A stretch of 64,000 nt of DNA, taken from the NCBI GenBank assembly GCA_025175895.1, contig CM045993.1, forward strand, positions 58,594,621 through 58,658,620. Direction: 5' to 3'. Positions 1 to 12,300 of the stretch are shown here, one piece after another. The notes under the pieces are model-generated. The model saw only the letters and a list, made by a program, of their open reading frames with translations, was not told the origin of the DNA and made no database searches. Within the stretch, counting starts at the first letter, position 1, and each line of letters starts with the position of its first letter. This DNA comes from Wurfbainia villosa. Lineage: Eukaryota > Streptophyta > Magnoliopsida > Zingiberales > Zingiberaceae. A program made the translations under genes and the position numbers.

Positions 1-112
1 ACAATTCTCAGGTTTCTAAGCCAATCCAGGAAGTTAGGCCCAGTCAGTTTGTTTGAATCCAAAATAGTGCACAAATTCAAAGACGTCATGATCAATTTAT
101 TGACCTAGAAAT
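1..112 (-). pseudogene. Copia gag, N-terminal fragment
   Basis: Matches the gag start region at 27150-27245 and 34370-34450. The minus-strand reading has stops, so it is broken or misread. It is cut by the window edge. Confidence 0.6.
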
Positions 113-1369
113 ACAAAATGAGCATATATGAGAAAATGATTTTAAAAATGCATCAATATACATTTATAAGTCCCATTCATTTTTCGAATTTCAAAAACCC
201 CAAAATCACTTCGGGAGATCGTAGGTCCATCTCCGAATGGGCTGATATCCATCATAGATATGAACAACCTTGGAGAGAGTCCAACAAGCCATTCATAACT
301 ACGACGGTAGGTATCAACTATACCGATTGCATATCACGTATATGCAACTATCACAATGTGCTATCAACTAATTGAATGTTCACACATACATCGGGTAGTT
401 AACACATTAACAAGTATGCATCATATGCATAGCACCCAACTTCACCTCCCTTTACATCGACCTTGGAGAGAGTCCAACAAGCCGATGCTCCAGGTTAAAG
501 CCAACCCATTAATCGAGAAATAGTTTTAATATGGTTAGAGCGCATTCAACCAATTAGCCCAGCTTGGAGAGAGTCCAACAACCAAAGGTAACGATTGACC
601 TCTGACTCTTACCATATTAGTATTAAACTATTCCATGGTTTGAACATGTTCGGGTTCGAGCCAGGCTTGGAGAGAGTCCAACAACCCAAACAAGAAACGG
701 AACTCTGGTTCTAACCATATTAATGGAAGGTGTAGGCTTTAATATTGTTTAAGGGTTTTATGTCTCATCCTCTTTTCATGCAAATAACTATTATCTACAT
801 GGCATGGCATACATGGCTTACATCTACATGTCACGACACGCATGGCATAATGTTATGCATCTAATGCAATTACATGGCATACAATTATGTCATGTATATA
901 TTTCCTTATATGTCATAACTATTTATGGAAATAAAATATGTTTAAGATTTGATTCTCTAAATCAAATCATAATTAAATTAGGAAACAAATTTCCAAATCT
1001 AATCACATATTTTATTCATGGAATTATTTGATTAAGGAAAATCTATTTAGGAAACCAATTTCCTAAATCATTAAAACTACTTATGGAAATAAAATATTTT
1101 AAGATTTGATTTCCCAAATCAAATCATGATTAAATTAGGAAACAAATTTCTAGAATCTAATCAAATATTTTATTTATGGAAAATATCAATTTCCATAAAT
1201 ACTTCCAACTTTCCAAAAGTGGAAGATTTCCATAAATACTTCTAGACTTTCCAAAATTGAAAAATTTCCATAAATACTTCTAAATTTCCAAAATTAGAAA
1301 ATTTCCAGAAATACATTATGACTATCGAAAAACCATTTTACGATTATGTCGAAACACAACTGATACCAT
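113..1369 (-). other. Copia leader with four short hairpin repeats
   Basis: Untranslated leader between the 5' LTR and gag. A 19-bp motif, CTTGGAGAGAGTCCAACAA, recurs at 269-287, 462-480, 563-581 and 666-684. Each copy contains TTGGA and TCCAA arms around five bases, so each could fold as a small hairpin in the element RNA. The rest is AT-rich. The primer-binding region next to the LTR (about 1360-1368) is damaged compared with the copy at 28515-28530. Confidence 0.7.
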
Positions 1370-3552
1370 CTGGGTTTCCGCACATGCCGGCGATGTGTGT
1401 GTTCAATCACGTTTCGTAAACATGAACACAGCGGAAGCAAAAAAAATAATAAATCTACATTTATTACAACACACACAACACACGCATGCATATTACAACA
1501 AGTGTAGACATAACCATAAATTTAAATTTTCAATAAAAGGAAATTTATCTACGTTATACCTTTCGTATGACGTGTAGCGAGAACGGCATCAACCGGAACG
1601 ATCCTCGCTAGAATCGTCTCTATCCGTATCCACGCCGAGTTCCTCGGGATGACTTCGCTAAGCCACGAGCTTCATCTTCGTATGGGTTACTAGCCTCGTG
1701 TTGAAGATGACGTGATCGAGAGATGATCATGATCCGAATCCAAATTCGGATCCTAATACGAGTTCTTAAAACTCGCTTCTCCGGAGAGGTATTCGTCAAC
1801 CAATTGACGAATCCTTCGTCCTCCACCTCAGAGGATTACCGGAGATCGAATCTCCGGTAAGTTAGCCGTTGTCGGAGCTCTAACCGTCTTCCAAACGACG
1901 CTCCGACGAGAGGAGAAGAAGCTGTCCAGAAAACTGGACAGCTTGGTGGAGGAGTAGGCACCGGCCAAAACAAGGAAGCCAAGTGCTCACCTTTCACCGA
2001 GGCCTAGGAAGATCACGAGGGTTCACCTGAAGCTTGACGCCAAGGGGACGGCGGCACAAGGAGTCAAGGCGGCAAGCTTAGGGTTGGCGCCAAAACTCCT
2101 TCAATGGGGTGGGCAACTTTTGCTAGGGCTTGATCGATTAGGGCTGAATTATCCCTTAAGCCCTCTTTTATAGAGAACTAATTCTCTTAATGGTTATTGG
2201 ATCATAACCATTAGGCCCGTTAACCCGCTCCATTAAGATAAGTTAAAATAAACCAAACCATGATGGTTTATTTTAAGTTAAAACGAACCGAACCAACTTT
2301 TGGTTCATTCGTTTAAAATAAACCAAACCCTTTGGTTTATTCTCCTCCATTGGATTAGAACCAAACCATTTTGGTTCATCCATTATGTTTTCATAAGACA
2401 TGGCCCATCCACGCTTCCATTGCGACTGAAACGATTTCATGCTCGCTTCATGTTTGGTCCAACCAAACATTGTTTCTCTCGGTCTGAGAATCTCATTCTC
2501 AAGCTCGTTTTAAATCCTTTGGATTACGCTCGTTGTGCGTGTGACCAAATAGGTTCTCGGTTTATGTTGGTCGTCTATAATTAACCATTAATTATAGAAC
2601 GATCATGAGTGACACCTAGTAGTACATCATGATCCCCAATTAACCGAAAAGATCAACGGTTGATCCAGAACTATTTCTGAAACCCTTCAGCAGCTCGAAT
2701 GATTCGTGCCCCATTCCCTTCACTCATCTTATACCCACTTGGTTCAGGACATGGTCTAGAGTATCAGTCCCCACTAGGCTGACTACGTCACACCTAGCCC
2801 AAGTATCATTTCGCCCTACGATTCTAGTTACTCCACATGTATCAAGAGTACCTTACTCTAAACATGTAATGCTTTGGCCAAAGACTTTAGTAACAATCCG
2901 ACGAGAGGCCATGGGTATACATCTCCTCGCAAGGAGTGGTGAATCCTTTATAGGCTATTCAAACACCTTCGATCACTTCGACTTATACCCAATCATCCCG
3001 GGTCCACATCTCCTTAGAGATGCTTGCTTAAGATGTCAAAGCATAAGTCTCTATGATCAAGATGACTTGAATACCGCAAGTCAAAGGAACATCGCACTTA
3101 AGCCACAGTAAGAACTTCATTTACATATCTATATATGCAGAGAACCATATGAAGTCTTACGGCTGGTCACTCCAATGAACTAGTTACCATAACTAGCCTC
3201 CACGATTAACTCCGGACATCACTATGTCTCCAGCCAGTGAGAATCAGCTGCTTGGATACACCAAGGAGTATACCTCGTGCTAGTCTCGACAGAATTGATG
3301 GTGTCCAAATCCATCAATTCATCGACTAGGGATAATTCATACATCACAATTACACATGTAGAGATACTCACTAGTTGTGATCCAATCACAAATTCTCTCA
3401 TGCCGTGAATCGATCGTGACATTCAGTAAATGAGTTTAAGATCCAATCAAATACATAAAACATGTATACTCAAATAGTGAATCTTCATTTATCATATAAA
3501 TGGTTCATACATAAGGCGATTGCCTTAGGACATCTCTCATATATTACTAACA
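1370..3552 (-). repeat. Copia ~2.2-kb LTR (copy A)
   Basis: Aligns end to end with the LTRs at 21366-23572, 28532-30752 and 35747-37947. The right end, ACTAACA, is intact; the left end has lost bases compared with TGTTGGG in the others. Read on the minus strand it starts TGTTAG. A TATA-like CTATAAAA lies near 2165-2175 (minus). A perfect 10-bp stem with an AAAA loop lies at 1920-1943. Small open frames inside it recur in the other LTR copies but are not genes. Confidence 0.85.
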
Positions 3553-4150
3553 CAGTTGTCCAGTCTACCTGATCCAGTTGGACTTTTTATCGATTATCCG
3601 GTCTCCTGACCCAACCGGTCTTCATGTCAAATGTATGGTCCACTCGACCCATCTGGACTTCATGTCTGGTGTTCGGTCCTCCTGTTCTATCAAGACATTT
3701 GCCTAGTATCTGGTCAACACTACCTACTAGGACTTCCTATTAAGCCTGCACACTTAACACTAATATTAGAACATAAGTAAATCCTAACTTTAACTATGGT
3801 TCATACATCAAAACCAAGGAGTGATGCTCTCTGCATCAACATTATGTACTTAATTATAAAGAGAAGGTAGAGTGTTATCTATCTCTCATTTTTGTAAAAA
3901 GTGAACCCCTCCGAAGTCGAGAGTTCTCGAGTTGGAGAGTATTATAGTGATTGTCCATCGAGATAGCTCTCGGAAGAGCTACGAGCCTTGGAGTAACAAC
4001 CCGGCTAGGGTTGTGAATCAAGTAAAAAGCTTGTCTCTTTATTTCATTTATTCCACTGAATACTCATATTATAAAATAAGTTTTTAAAATCTAAAGAAAA
4101 TTTGTAACCTCCGAGATTCACCCCCCTCTCTCGGAGTAATTCAATCCTAC
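3553..4150 (+). repeat. Partial LTR of another element, 3' part
   Basis: Not part of copy A. It begins with about five loose ~38-bp tandem units (3557-3740) with a ggactt core. It ends like a plant Copia LTR read on the plus strand: an AAGTAAAAAG/TTATTTCATTTATTCC stretch, then CACCCCCCTCTCTCGGAG and AATCCTACA. It abuts a minus-strand RNase H remnant at about 4150, so the junction is a nested or truncating insertion. Which element it belongs to is not visible. Confidence 0.5.
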
Positions 4151-7100
4151 AACTAGCACAAGTTTTGATCATTTAGGAACATCTTCTAAGAATTGTTATA
4201 GTAGTTTAGCCTCTTCACCATATTTGTTAAGAGCTACAAACTCATATTCCATCGTGGTTGTAATTATTATAATTTTTTTAGAAGATTTTCACGAAATGGA
4301 TGCACCTCCCAAAGTGAAACATATCCACTTGTAGATTTTGAGTCTTTCACGTCAGATATCCAACTCGTATCACTATATCTTTCGATCACAACAAGATATC
4401 TTGTATAGTGGAGTCCATATTCACAAGTATATCTAAGTACATTAGTACTTGTGTTATTCCTTTCTAGTGGTCAACCCCTGGAGCACTCATGTATCTACTC
4501 AGTTTGCTCACTGTATAGGCTAAGTCTGGTAGAGTATAATTCATCAAGTACATCAGACTTTCAATCACCCTAGCATACTCTATCTGAGAGATATTCTCTC
4601 CTCAATTTTTCAATAAATGTTTACTCATATCTATCAAATTTTGTGTCAATGCAGTATCACTCTTGGTAAATTTCTCAAGAATTTTGTCAACATAATGGAA
4701 TTGACTCAGAGCAAGTCCTTCTGATGTTCTAAGAATTTTAATTCTTAGAATCACATCAGTAAGACTCATGTATTTCATGTCAAATCTTGAGTTAAACTTA
4801 TCTTTAGTGGATTTGATTATCTTATCATCGCTCCCAATCATAAGTATGTCATTTACATATAGGCACAAGATGACATAGTTATTCTTTGCTTTCATGTAAA
4901 AATATTTATCACATTCATTGAACTTAAATCTACTGTCCTTCATGACATTATCAAATTTCTCATGTCATTATTTTGGTTCTTGTTTCAAGCCGTATAACGA
5001 CTTCACCAATCTACAAATTTTGTTTTCCTACCTTGACACAGAAAATTTCTTAAGTTGTTCAATGTAAATTTCTCCTTCTAAATCTCCGTTTAGAAAGGTT
5101 GTCTTTACATCCATCTAATGTATTTTCAAATTTCATAGAGTAGAAATTGCCAAAATCACTCTAATGGAAGTTATTATGGATACCAGAGAATAGGTATCAA
5201 AGTAGTTAAGGTCTTTTCGTTGTCAGTAATCTTTAATCACCAATCTGGTTTTATACTTATCAACTATATCATTTGATTTCATCTTCTTCTTGAAAATCTA
5301 CTAGCATCCTAGTGGTTTACTTCCCTGAGAAAGATCTATAAGTTCCCAAGTGTAGTTTTGCAAGATAAAGTCAAACTCAGATGCAATTGCCTCTTTCCAT
5401 TAAGGTCTCTCAAACGAGCTTATGACTTCTAAGTAACTTTGGAGGATCACTTTCTAACATGAAAATGATAAAATTTGATCCAAAGGATTTCTCCACCTAA
5501 GCTGTCTTACTTCGTCTGAGCTCACCCTCAACTAGTTCATCATTCCCTTCTTCTTTGTGTTTCATATGCCCATTTTAAGGAGCTAGCATTTTCTTGGGTC
5601 TTATACGAAAACATATGCTCGAAGAACGAGACATTTCCGAATTCAATAAATCGAGTTCTTGTGTATCTTCGGGATTTTAGATTTATACACAAAGAACCTA
5701 TAGGCACTGCTGTTATGTGCATATCTTATAAATATGCATTCAATAGTTTTTGGTCATATCTTGATCCTTTTCGGATCAAGCACCAAAACTTTGGCCAAAC
5801 ACCCCTATACTCATAAGTATTTGTAGGATAATTGTCTTCCCTTCCACAACTCATAAGGACTCTTATCTATTTTCTTTCAAGGCACCTTATTCAAAAGGTA
5901 ATTAGTTGTTGATATAGCTTCCCCCCACAAGTGCTCTGGTAGTTTAGAGCTTAATAGTAGAGCATTCGTCATCTCTTTTAGAGTACAATTCTTTCGCTCG
6001 ACAACACCATTTAAGGAGTATAGGGAGCTATAGTTTCCTGTTTGATCCCATGTTCAACACAACTTTGCAAACGGTAATACATACTCATCACCTTAGTCAT
6101 TCGTACCACCTTAATCCTTTTATTAAGATGGTTTTGAATCTCATTCTTATAGAGACTAAATTTCTCTATAGTTTCATCCTTACTTTTGAGAAGATACACA
6201 AAATAATATCTTGTGTTATCATCAACGAAATTGATGAAGTACTTATTCCCACAACGAGTCGGTGTCCCCTTTAGGTTGCACACGTCGGTGTGGATTAGGT
6301 CAACTAACTCATTGCTTCTTTCAACATGTTGAAAGGATGATCTCGTCATTTTTGCTTCAACACAAGTTTCAAAGTTATGTTTTGGGTCAAGGCAGAATGT
6401 AGGTATACTTCACATGTTTATCAGTCTATGCAATATGTCATAGTTAACATGTCCTAATCTACCATGCCACAAATAAGAAGACTCAAGCATATAAGTGGAA
6501 GAGCTTTCATTATTATTAACTTTGGGCTAATAACCATTGCACTGAGCTTAAACAATCCATCAGTTGCATAACCCTTCCCTACAAACATTTCATTTTTAGA
6601 CAGTGTAACTCTGTTCGACTTTAAAACAATGTGAAAGTCATGCTTGCTTAAAAGTGATCCGGATACCAGATTCTTATAAACCTCTATAACATATAACACA
6701 TTATTCAGACTGAGCTCTTTGCCCGAGGTCATCTTCAGCAGCACTTTCCCTTGGCCCTTGATGTTCAATGTTGTTGAGTTCTCCATGTACATCTTTTTCT
6801 CTCTGACTTCTTTAAAGTTGTGGAGCAGTTCTTTGTTGCAGCACATATGTTTGGTGACCCCAATCAAACCACCATTGTCAAGGGTTTGAACCCACTAGGT
6901 TCAGCTCGGATATCACAACACAGAGGTCATCCACCTCTGGCCCCTCATTTAGGTTGGCCTCTTATTTTTTCTTTGACTTTTTACACTCCGAAGATTTGTG
7001 ACTGACTCAGTCATAGTTGAAGTACTTCCCAGAGAATTTTTTCTTGTTGACGCCTCCTCTTGGTCCCATCTTGGAAGATTTGAAATTCTTCCATTTTGAG

Positions 7101-7740
7101 ATTTGACTATGCTTGACTATGTTGACTTTTACAGTAATATGAGAGAACATCTTTCTTTGAACTCTTGTTATTTTCCTTAATTTGAAGCTAAATAATAAGT
7201 TCCTCCACGTTCATATCCTTCCACTTATGCTTTAGGTAGTTCTTGAAGTCCTTCCAGCTAAGAGGTAGCTTATCTGTGATAGCTACCACCTAGAAAGTTT
7301 CACTCATAACCATTCCTTCATAGTGAATCTCGTGTAGAATCACCTGAACCTCCTGAACTTGGCTTATCACCGTCTTGGAGTCAACCATTTTGTAGTATAG
7401 GAATTGATCCATGATGAACTTCTTGGCCCCCGCATCCTCCATCTTGTATTGATGTTCTACATAACATACAACAAGTTGGCAAGGTAGTTGAGGATGTAGT
7501 TTCGACATAGGAACTCGAAATAAGTCCATGTCTCCATTGCACTGATGGTTTGGACATCAGTTGCATTCTCAACTGGGAGGTTCCTCGGTTAAGAACCAAG
7601 TTAAATTTAGTGTGGTTAAATAGAAGAGCATCTTCTGTTGCCATAGCTTGAAATTTAACTCAGTGAACTTCTCTAGTTTTTTTCCCATGATTGATTGAAA
7701 CATTTCCAATCAGAGCGGAGGAGGTCATAATGTGTTGAGT
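4150..7740 (-). pseudogene. Decayed Copia gag-pol remnant
   Basis: Minus-strand Copia polyprotein broken by many stops and frameshifts. From right to left: gag-like segments (7290-7644), a protease/pre-integrase part (6454-6867), integrase core with HTDVC and FVDDNTRYY (6011-6349), reverse transcriptase with YVNDILMIG (4602-4943; family motif YVDD) and an RNase H remnant up to ~4150. The order gag-PR-IN-RT-RH is that of Ty1/Copia. No matching LTR pair was found. Its divergence from the other copies suggests an old insertion. Confidence 0.8.
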
Positions 7741-9324
7741 CTATTGCACCTTAATTTCTTCCGTAGATATCTCAACAAAATCGAATATTTTACGATTGTT
7801 ACGCTTTCATATCTAGAGATATAAGGATAATAATTTAAATTATAAATTATAAATCAATTTAGACTTATCTATTGCATGACTTGAGCTGATTATTTCAAGT
7901 TTTCTTGAAGGGCCAAGCTGAGCTGCTGAGGCTGAGTATCAAATGGTCGAGTCGGCGAGTCGTCCAAATATTGAGGACTGAGATGCAATGGTGAAATCGT
8001 GGTCTCTACCAAGAACTTGTGGTTGTGTCAAACTAAAATGCACCTGAATGCTCATGGTAAAATATTGATTCATTCGCTTAGACAAATTTAGTCCTAATCA
8101 GTTCGACATTCGACGCACATAGATTGTGCTCGTATATGAGTAAATTTGATTTACTACAATTTGATCCTCTGGATTTGTACTCCCTGCTCACCCACGCATG
8201 AGAGAGAGTTAAATCGATCGAATTTGACAAACTAATCGTATTTGTCAATTAATTGGGGTCAACGAGATAAAAGAACAATTGAACTAAATAAACCAATCAA
8301 ATATAAAGATGGAATGATTAATTAGGACAAAAAGTTTTCCTAGATCATACTAATAAATTAATGAGCTGATCAATCAAAAAAACAAATGAGACCAATCGAG
8401 TTGACAAATTGATTGATTTAAAAGGATCGCCTATTCTAAACACGGATGAATTGATCAAGTCATTATTTCAAATAAGTAGGTTAATCCATTGAATAATGGA
8501 CAAAATAAATTATATTATTGATTGAAAGAATTATTTGAATTAAATGGAGAATGAATCATGTTCTATTATTCATACTATTTTTTCATTCTATTTTTGCACA
8601 GCATCGAACGCAATTATTTATCTGCCAACTTGGATGCAAATAGGATGACAAATAAAAAAAAAATTTATTGAAGTTATCCGTGCATGTACTTTCGAATTTA
8701 CCTCTTCTAAAAGGAAGTTCCATATTTTTTTATTACAGCATGCAGCGAAACTATTTGATAATCCAACAACAACTACTCAAAGAAGCGAAGCTCCAGGGCT
8801 ACCCAAAGCAGCCGCCTCTGCTCTTCTCCGTCGCTAAGCACCCACCCACCGTTCATCATTGCCACAAGCATTGCCGTTAACTCCAAGATTGGCCTTCTCA
8901 GCCTGACACACCCACTATTGTCCAATCCATTTCCACAGTCAAAACTCATTAAACAAGTCACTGTGAGAGCATATATGTATAAAAAATTTCTGCTCTTCAT
9001 GTGCCCACTCACAGATCACGTCTGTCCCCGTTTCGCTGCAATCTCTAGGGTTGTTGGGAATTATTCAAATATACTTCCATGAGAAAGTGGAAAAGATCGC
9101 CCTTTATCTGGTTCTGTTCTTGGACTCTTTCCAGAGTGACTAATTAATCCCCCCGTTACGGACCCGGAAGTGGGGGAAAAAAGAAAGACTTTTTTTTTTA
9201 ATCTTAGATTTCAGCAACAGATGCGTGGAGCCGAAGATGTTAACTAGATTCTCAGGTTCCTTTTGCTAATTCCCATTTGATCTGTGAGCCTCGTCTGTTC
9301 CGGTTCGATCTTCACTTGGAGGAG
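7741..9324. other. No gene seen; upstream region of the kinesin gene
   Basis: AT-rich to about 8650, then more mixed. No coding frame I can support. The promoter and 5' UTR of the kinesin should lie in the right part, perhaps 8950-9324. A TATA-like run, tatgtataaaaaat, lies at about 8974-8990, but no start site can be fixed. Confidence 0.4.
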
Positions 9325-12300
9325 ATGGTGCTGCAGCTGGGAAACTTCGGTTTGGATACTTCTTCGCCGTCCGTGGTTTACATGGACGTCAACGTTATGC
9401 CTGAACAGGACGCCGAAGCATCATTGGCTTCCACAACCTCCGCCTTGCAAGGCAATGCTATTCTTTTTAATTTTATTTCTTGTTTTTACTGGTGCATTCC
9501 TCAGTTTGGAGTACTGAAGTTTTTATTTTTTGTTTATTTTTGTTTATTTTTGTTCTTTTCTATTGTTGCAGCTGAGGTGAAGGAGTTGTTAGCGAAGCAG
9601 AGCTTTCTTGATGCTAAGCGTCGAGAGGCGCTGAATAGAATCTTAGATATCAAAGGTGAGTGTTTTTTGGGGGAAAAAGAGAGTTTGCTTTCGCCATTAA
9701 TGACATTTTTTTTTTTTTTTTTTTTTTTTTGTGCTTTGCAGGAAGCATCAGAGTCTTCTGCAGGGTGAAGTTAAGGGATGAAAAGAAGGCATTGGCCATC
9801 TCCATCGAAGCAGACAAGATCACTGTCAGACCACTCGGAACCTACAAAGACTGCATTGTGGATCGTGTCTTCCCTCCGGAGTCAACGCAAGGTAATTTTT
9901 CTTGCTCTTAGGCGAGATTTAATCGCGGAGATAATAGAGCTAAACCTAATCTTTTGAACCCTAGACGATGTGTTCCAAGAAGTGCGTCCAATCCTCAGAT
10001 CCGCGCTGGATGGCCACAATGTTTGCGTCTTGGCATATGGCCAAACTGGAACTGGGAAAACTCACACCATGGTAGATTGATCTTATTTCAATTAAAAATA
10101 AAAAAAGAAGGAAAGTAGAGATCTTTGCACAGTGAAGCTAATTGTTGGAAGAGAGAGATTTGTAGGAAGGAAGAAATGGGCAACAAGGAATTGTTCCTCG
10201 AGCAATCGAAGTGCTCTTTCACCAGATTTCTCAAGACAAATCTGCAAACTTCAGACTGTCCATGAGTATGCTGGAGGTTTACATGGGAAGTCTCAGAGAC
10301 CTGTTTGTTCACAGACCTTATTCTTCAGCTAGATCAACATATTTGATCCCTAAAAGGTAATTATTCACTTCAATCTAGAACTATTTATGTTCGAGTCGTC
10401 AGTCTTCAATTTGGTAGTACAATGATCACAAATGCTTTGAAAGAAATTAAGTAAATCTTCAAACACCCTTAATAGACCATCAACAAATATTTCAGTCATT
10501 CTCTTCGGGCAACTATAGGACCATTCTTTGTTTCACACATTGCTTGTTAAATTTCACTAGTAGCCTGAGCATCCTCAGTAGTGCCAATGGCACCATTGAG
10601 ATTGAAGGACTCATGAACGTACCAATGAGCGATGCAAAACAGGCCTACCGATGGTATGCAAGAGGAAAACACGCTCGTTCTACATCCTGGACAAACGTTA
10701 ATGATGCCTCAAGCCGATCTCATTGGTCTGTCACTTGGCTTGCACAAGTAAACCAATTTTTAATGCTTAATTTGGTTAGTAATTATGTCATTTCTCTTAG
10801 CTTTGTATGTGTAGCTTGACTAGAATTACCATCTGCCGGTCGAGCAACGACACCGTGAAAGGTGCTGTTGAACAAGTAAGCAAGCTTTGGCTGGTGGATC
10901 TCGGTGGAAGTGAACGTTTGCTGAAAACAGGAGCCAAAGGACAAACACTTGATGAAGGGCGTTCTATCAATTTATCTTTATCAGCTCTTGGCGATGTTAT
11001 TGCTGCACTAAGAATGAAGCGCAATCACATTCCTTATAGGTGCACATTCAGGGACCTAGTTGAACTTTTAATTTTCCACTGAATTCGCAAAGTGAACCAG
11101 TTAATCTTAATTCGTCTCGCATTTGATCTTTTGTTTCACCACGTTAGATTTCATGATACCTGATTGGATTTTGTTTTCTCCTCGCATACTTGCAGGAACA
11201 GTAAGCTTACTCAGATTCTGAGTGACTCATTGGGTAAGTGAATTTGTTTATAAAATTGGGTTGCATAACTTGGGACTAACATCAAGGCTTTGGGTTTAAC
11301 AGGTGATGGTTCCAAGGTTTTGATGATAGTACATATCAGTGCCAGTGAGGAAGATATAGGAGAGACTGTTTGCTCTCTTACATTTGCCAAAAGAGTTAGA
11401 GCAGTAGACTCCGGCAGAGAGCTTTCAGAGGTAGTCTCCTACATCAATGAATCCATTTCATATTTTGATTCGAGCAATGAATCTAGAAATTAGTTTATAG
11501 GATTTTTATAAAGTTTCAAATCCTTTCCTCACTTAGCTTGAATTTTTTTCCCTTTGCAATGCAGCCCTAGGAAAGAGAAAAAGAGATTCTTAATCATGAA
11601 TCCTAAATTAAGATTTCAGCAAACAATATGAACTTATAAAAGAAATTCATGCACATGATCTAATTAACATCAACATTTTTACAGAACAGTTTAATACAAA
11701 ATGAAACGATGGTGGCCAAGTAGATCTGACTTGAATGCAGTAGAATTGTCATTATCTTAGCGTCATCCACGAAATCCGAAGATCCTAAAAAGAAACAGTG
11801 AACAAATCTTTCGTAGGAATTGGGGTGACGGTGTCATTCTCTCCTCACCAATAGAAAACAGAAAGATCTCAGAAGTTACTCAATCTTATAAGGACCACAC
11901 CCTATATATAGCAATTGGGTCGATTCTATTATTAACCCATCAATAATAACAAAATGTAGGTTAATAAATTTTACACATATAAATTACATCTGATAGCACA
12001 AATCTGCTATTAACTTTAATTACACTACTTTATGGGTTTGTTTCGGAATGACAAATAAGTATATTACAAAATAACATGTAAGCCTACCAAATAACAGAGA
12101 GAAAATTCAGTAATCTTTCACTTGGATTACATATGATTTTGAATATAACACATGAGTATAAACCTTAATTGAGCTCAACAATGCCAACCTTGATAGAAAA
12201 ATTTGGTCTATTAATTCCATTGATATAAGGCTAAAAAGGTCATAGTTATCTCACTTGTAACAAATTCTAACAATAATCACAATGTTAATGTCATTAATGA

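Larger units (their letters stand above)
1..3552 (-). mobile_element. Copia element copy A, right-hand part
   Basis: Right end of a minus-strand Ty1/Copia element that continues beyond the left edge of the window. From left to right it shows the first codons of gag, the leader, and the 5' LTR. It is collinear with 27140-30752 and 34350-37947, so it is the same family as the tandem elements there, though more diverged. The flank after position 3552 (cagtt) would be one side of its target duplication; the other side is outside the window. Confidence 0.85.

Noticed and set aside
8668..9012. Small frames upstream of the kinesin on both strands
   Set aside because: Overlapping opposite frames with no domain and no codon pattern.
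11560..11580. Possible 3' splice site TTTGCAATGCAG in the kinesin
   Set aside because: The next in-frame codons are CCC TAG. The acceptor at 19566 gives a proper coiled-coil tail in phase.
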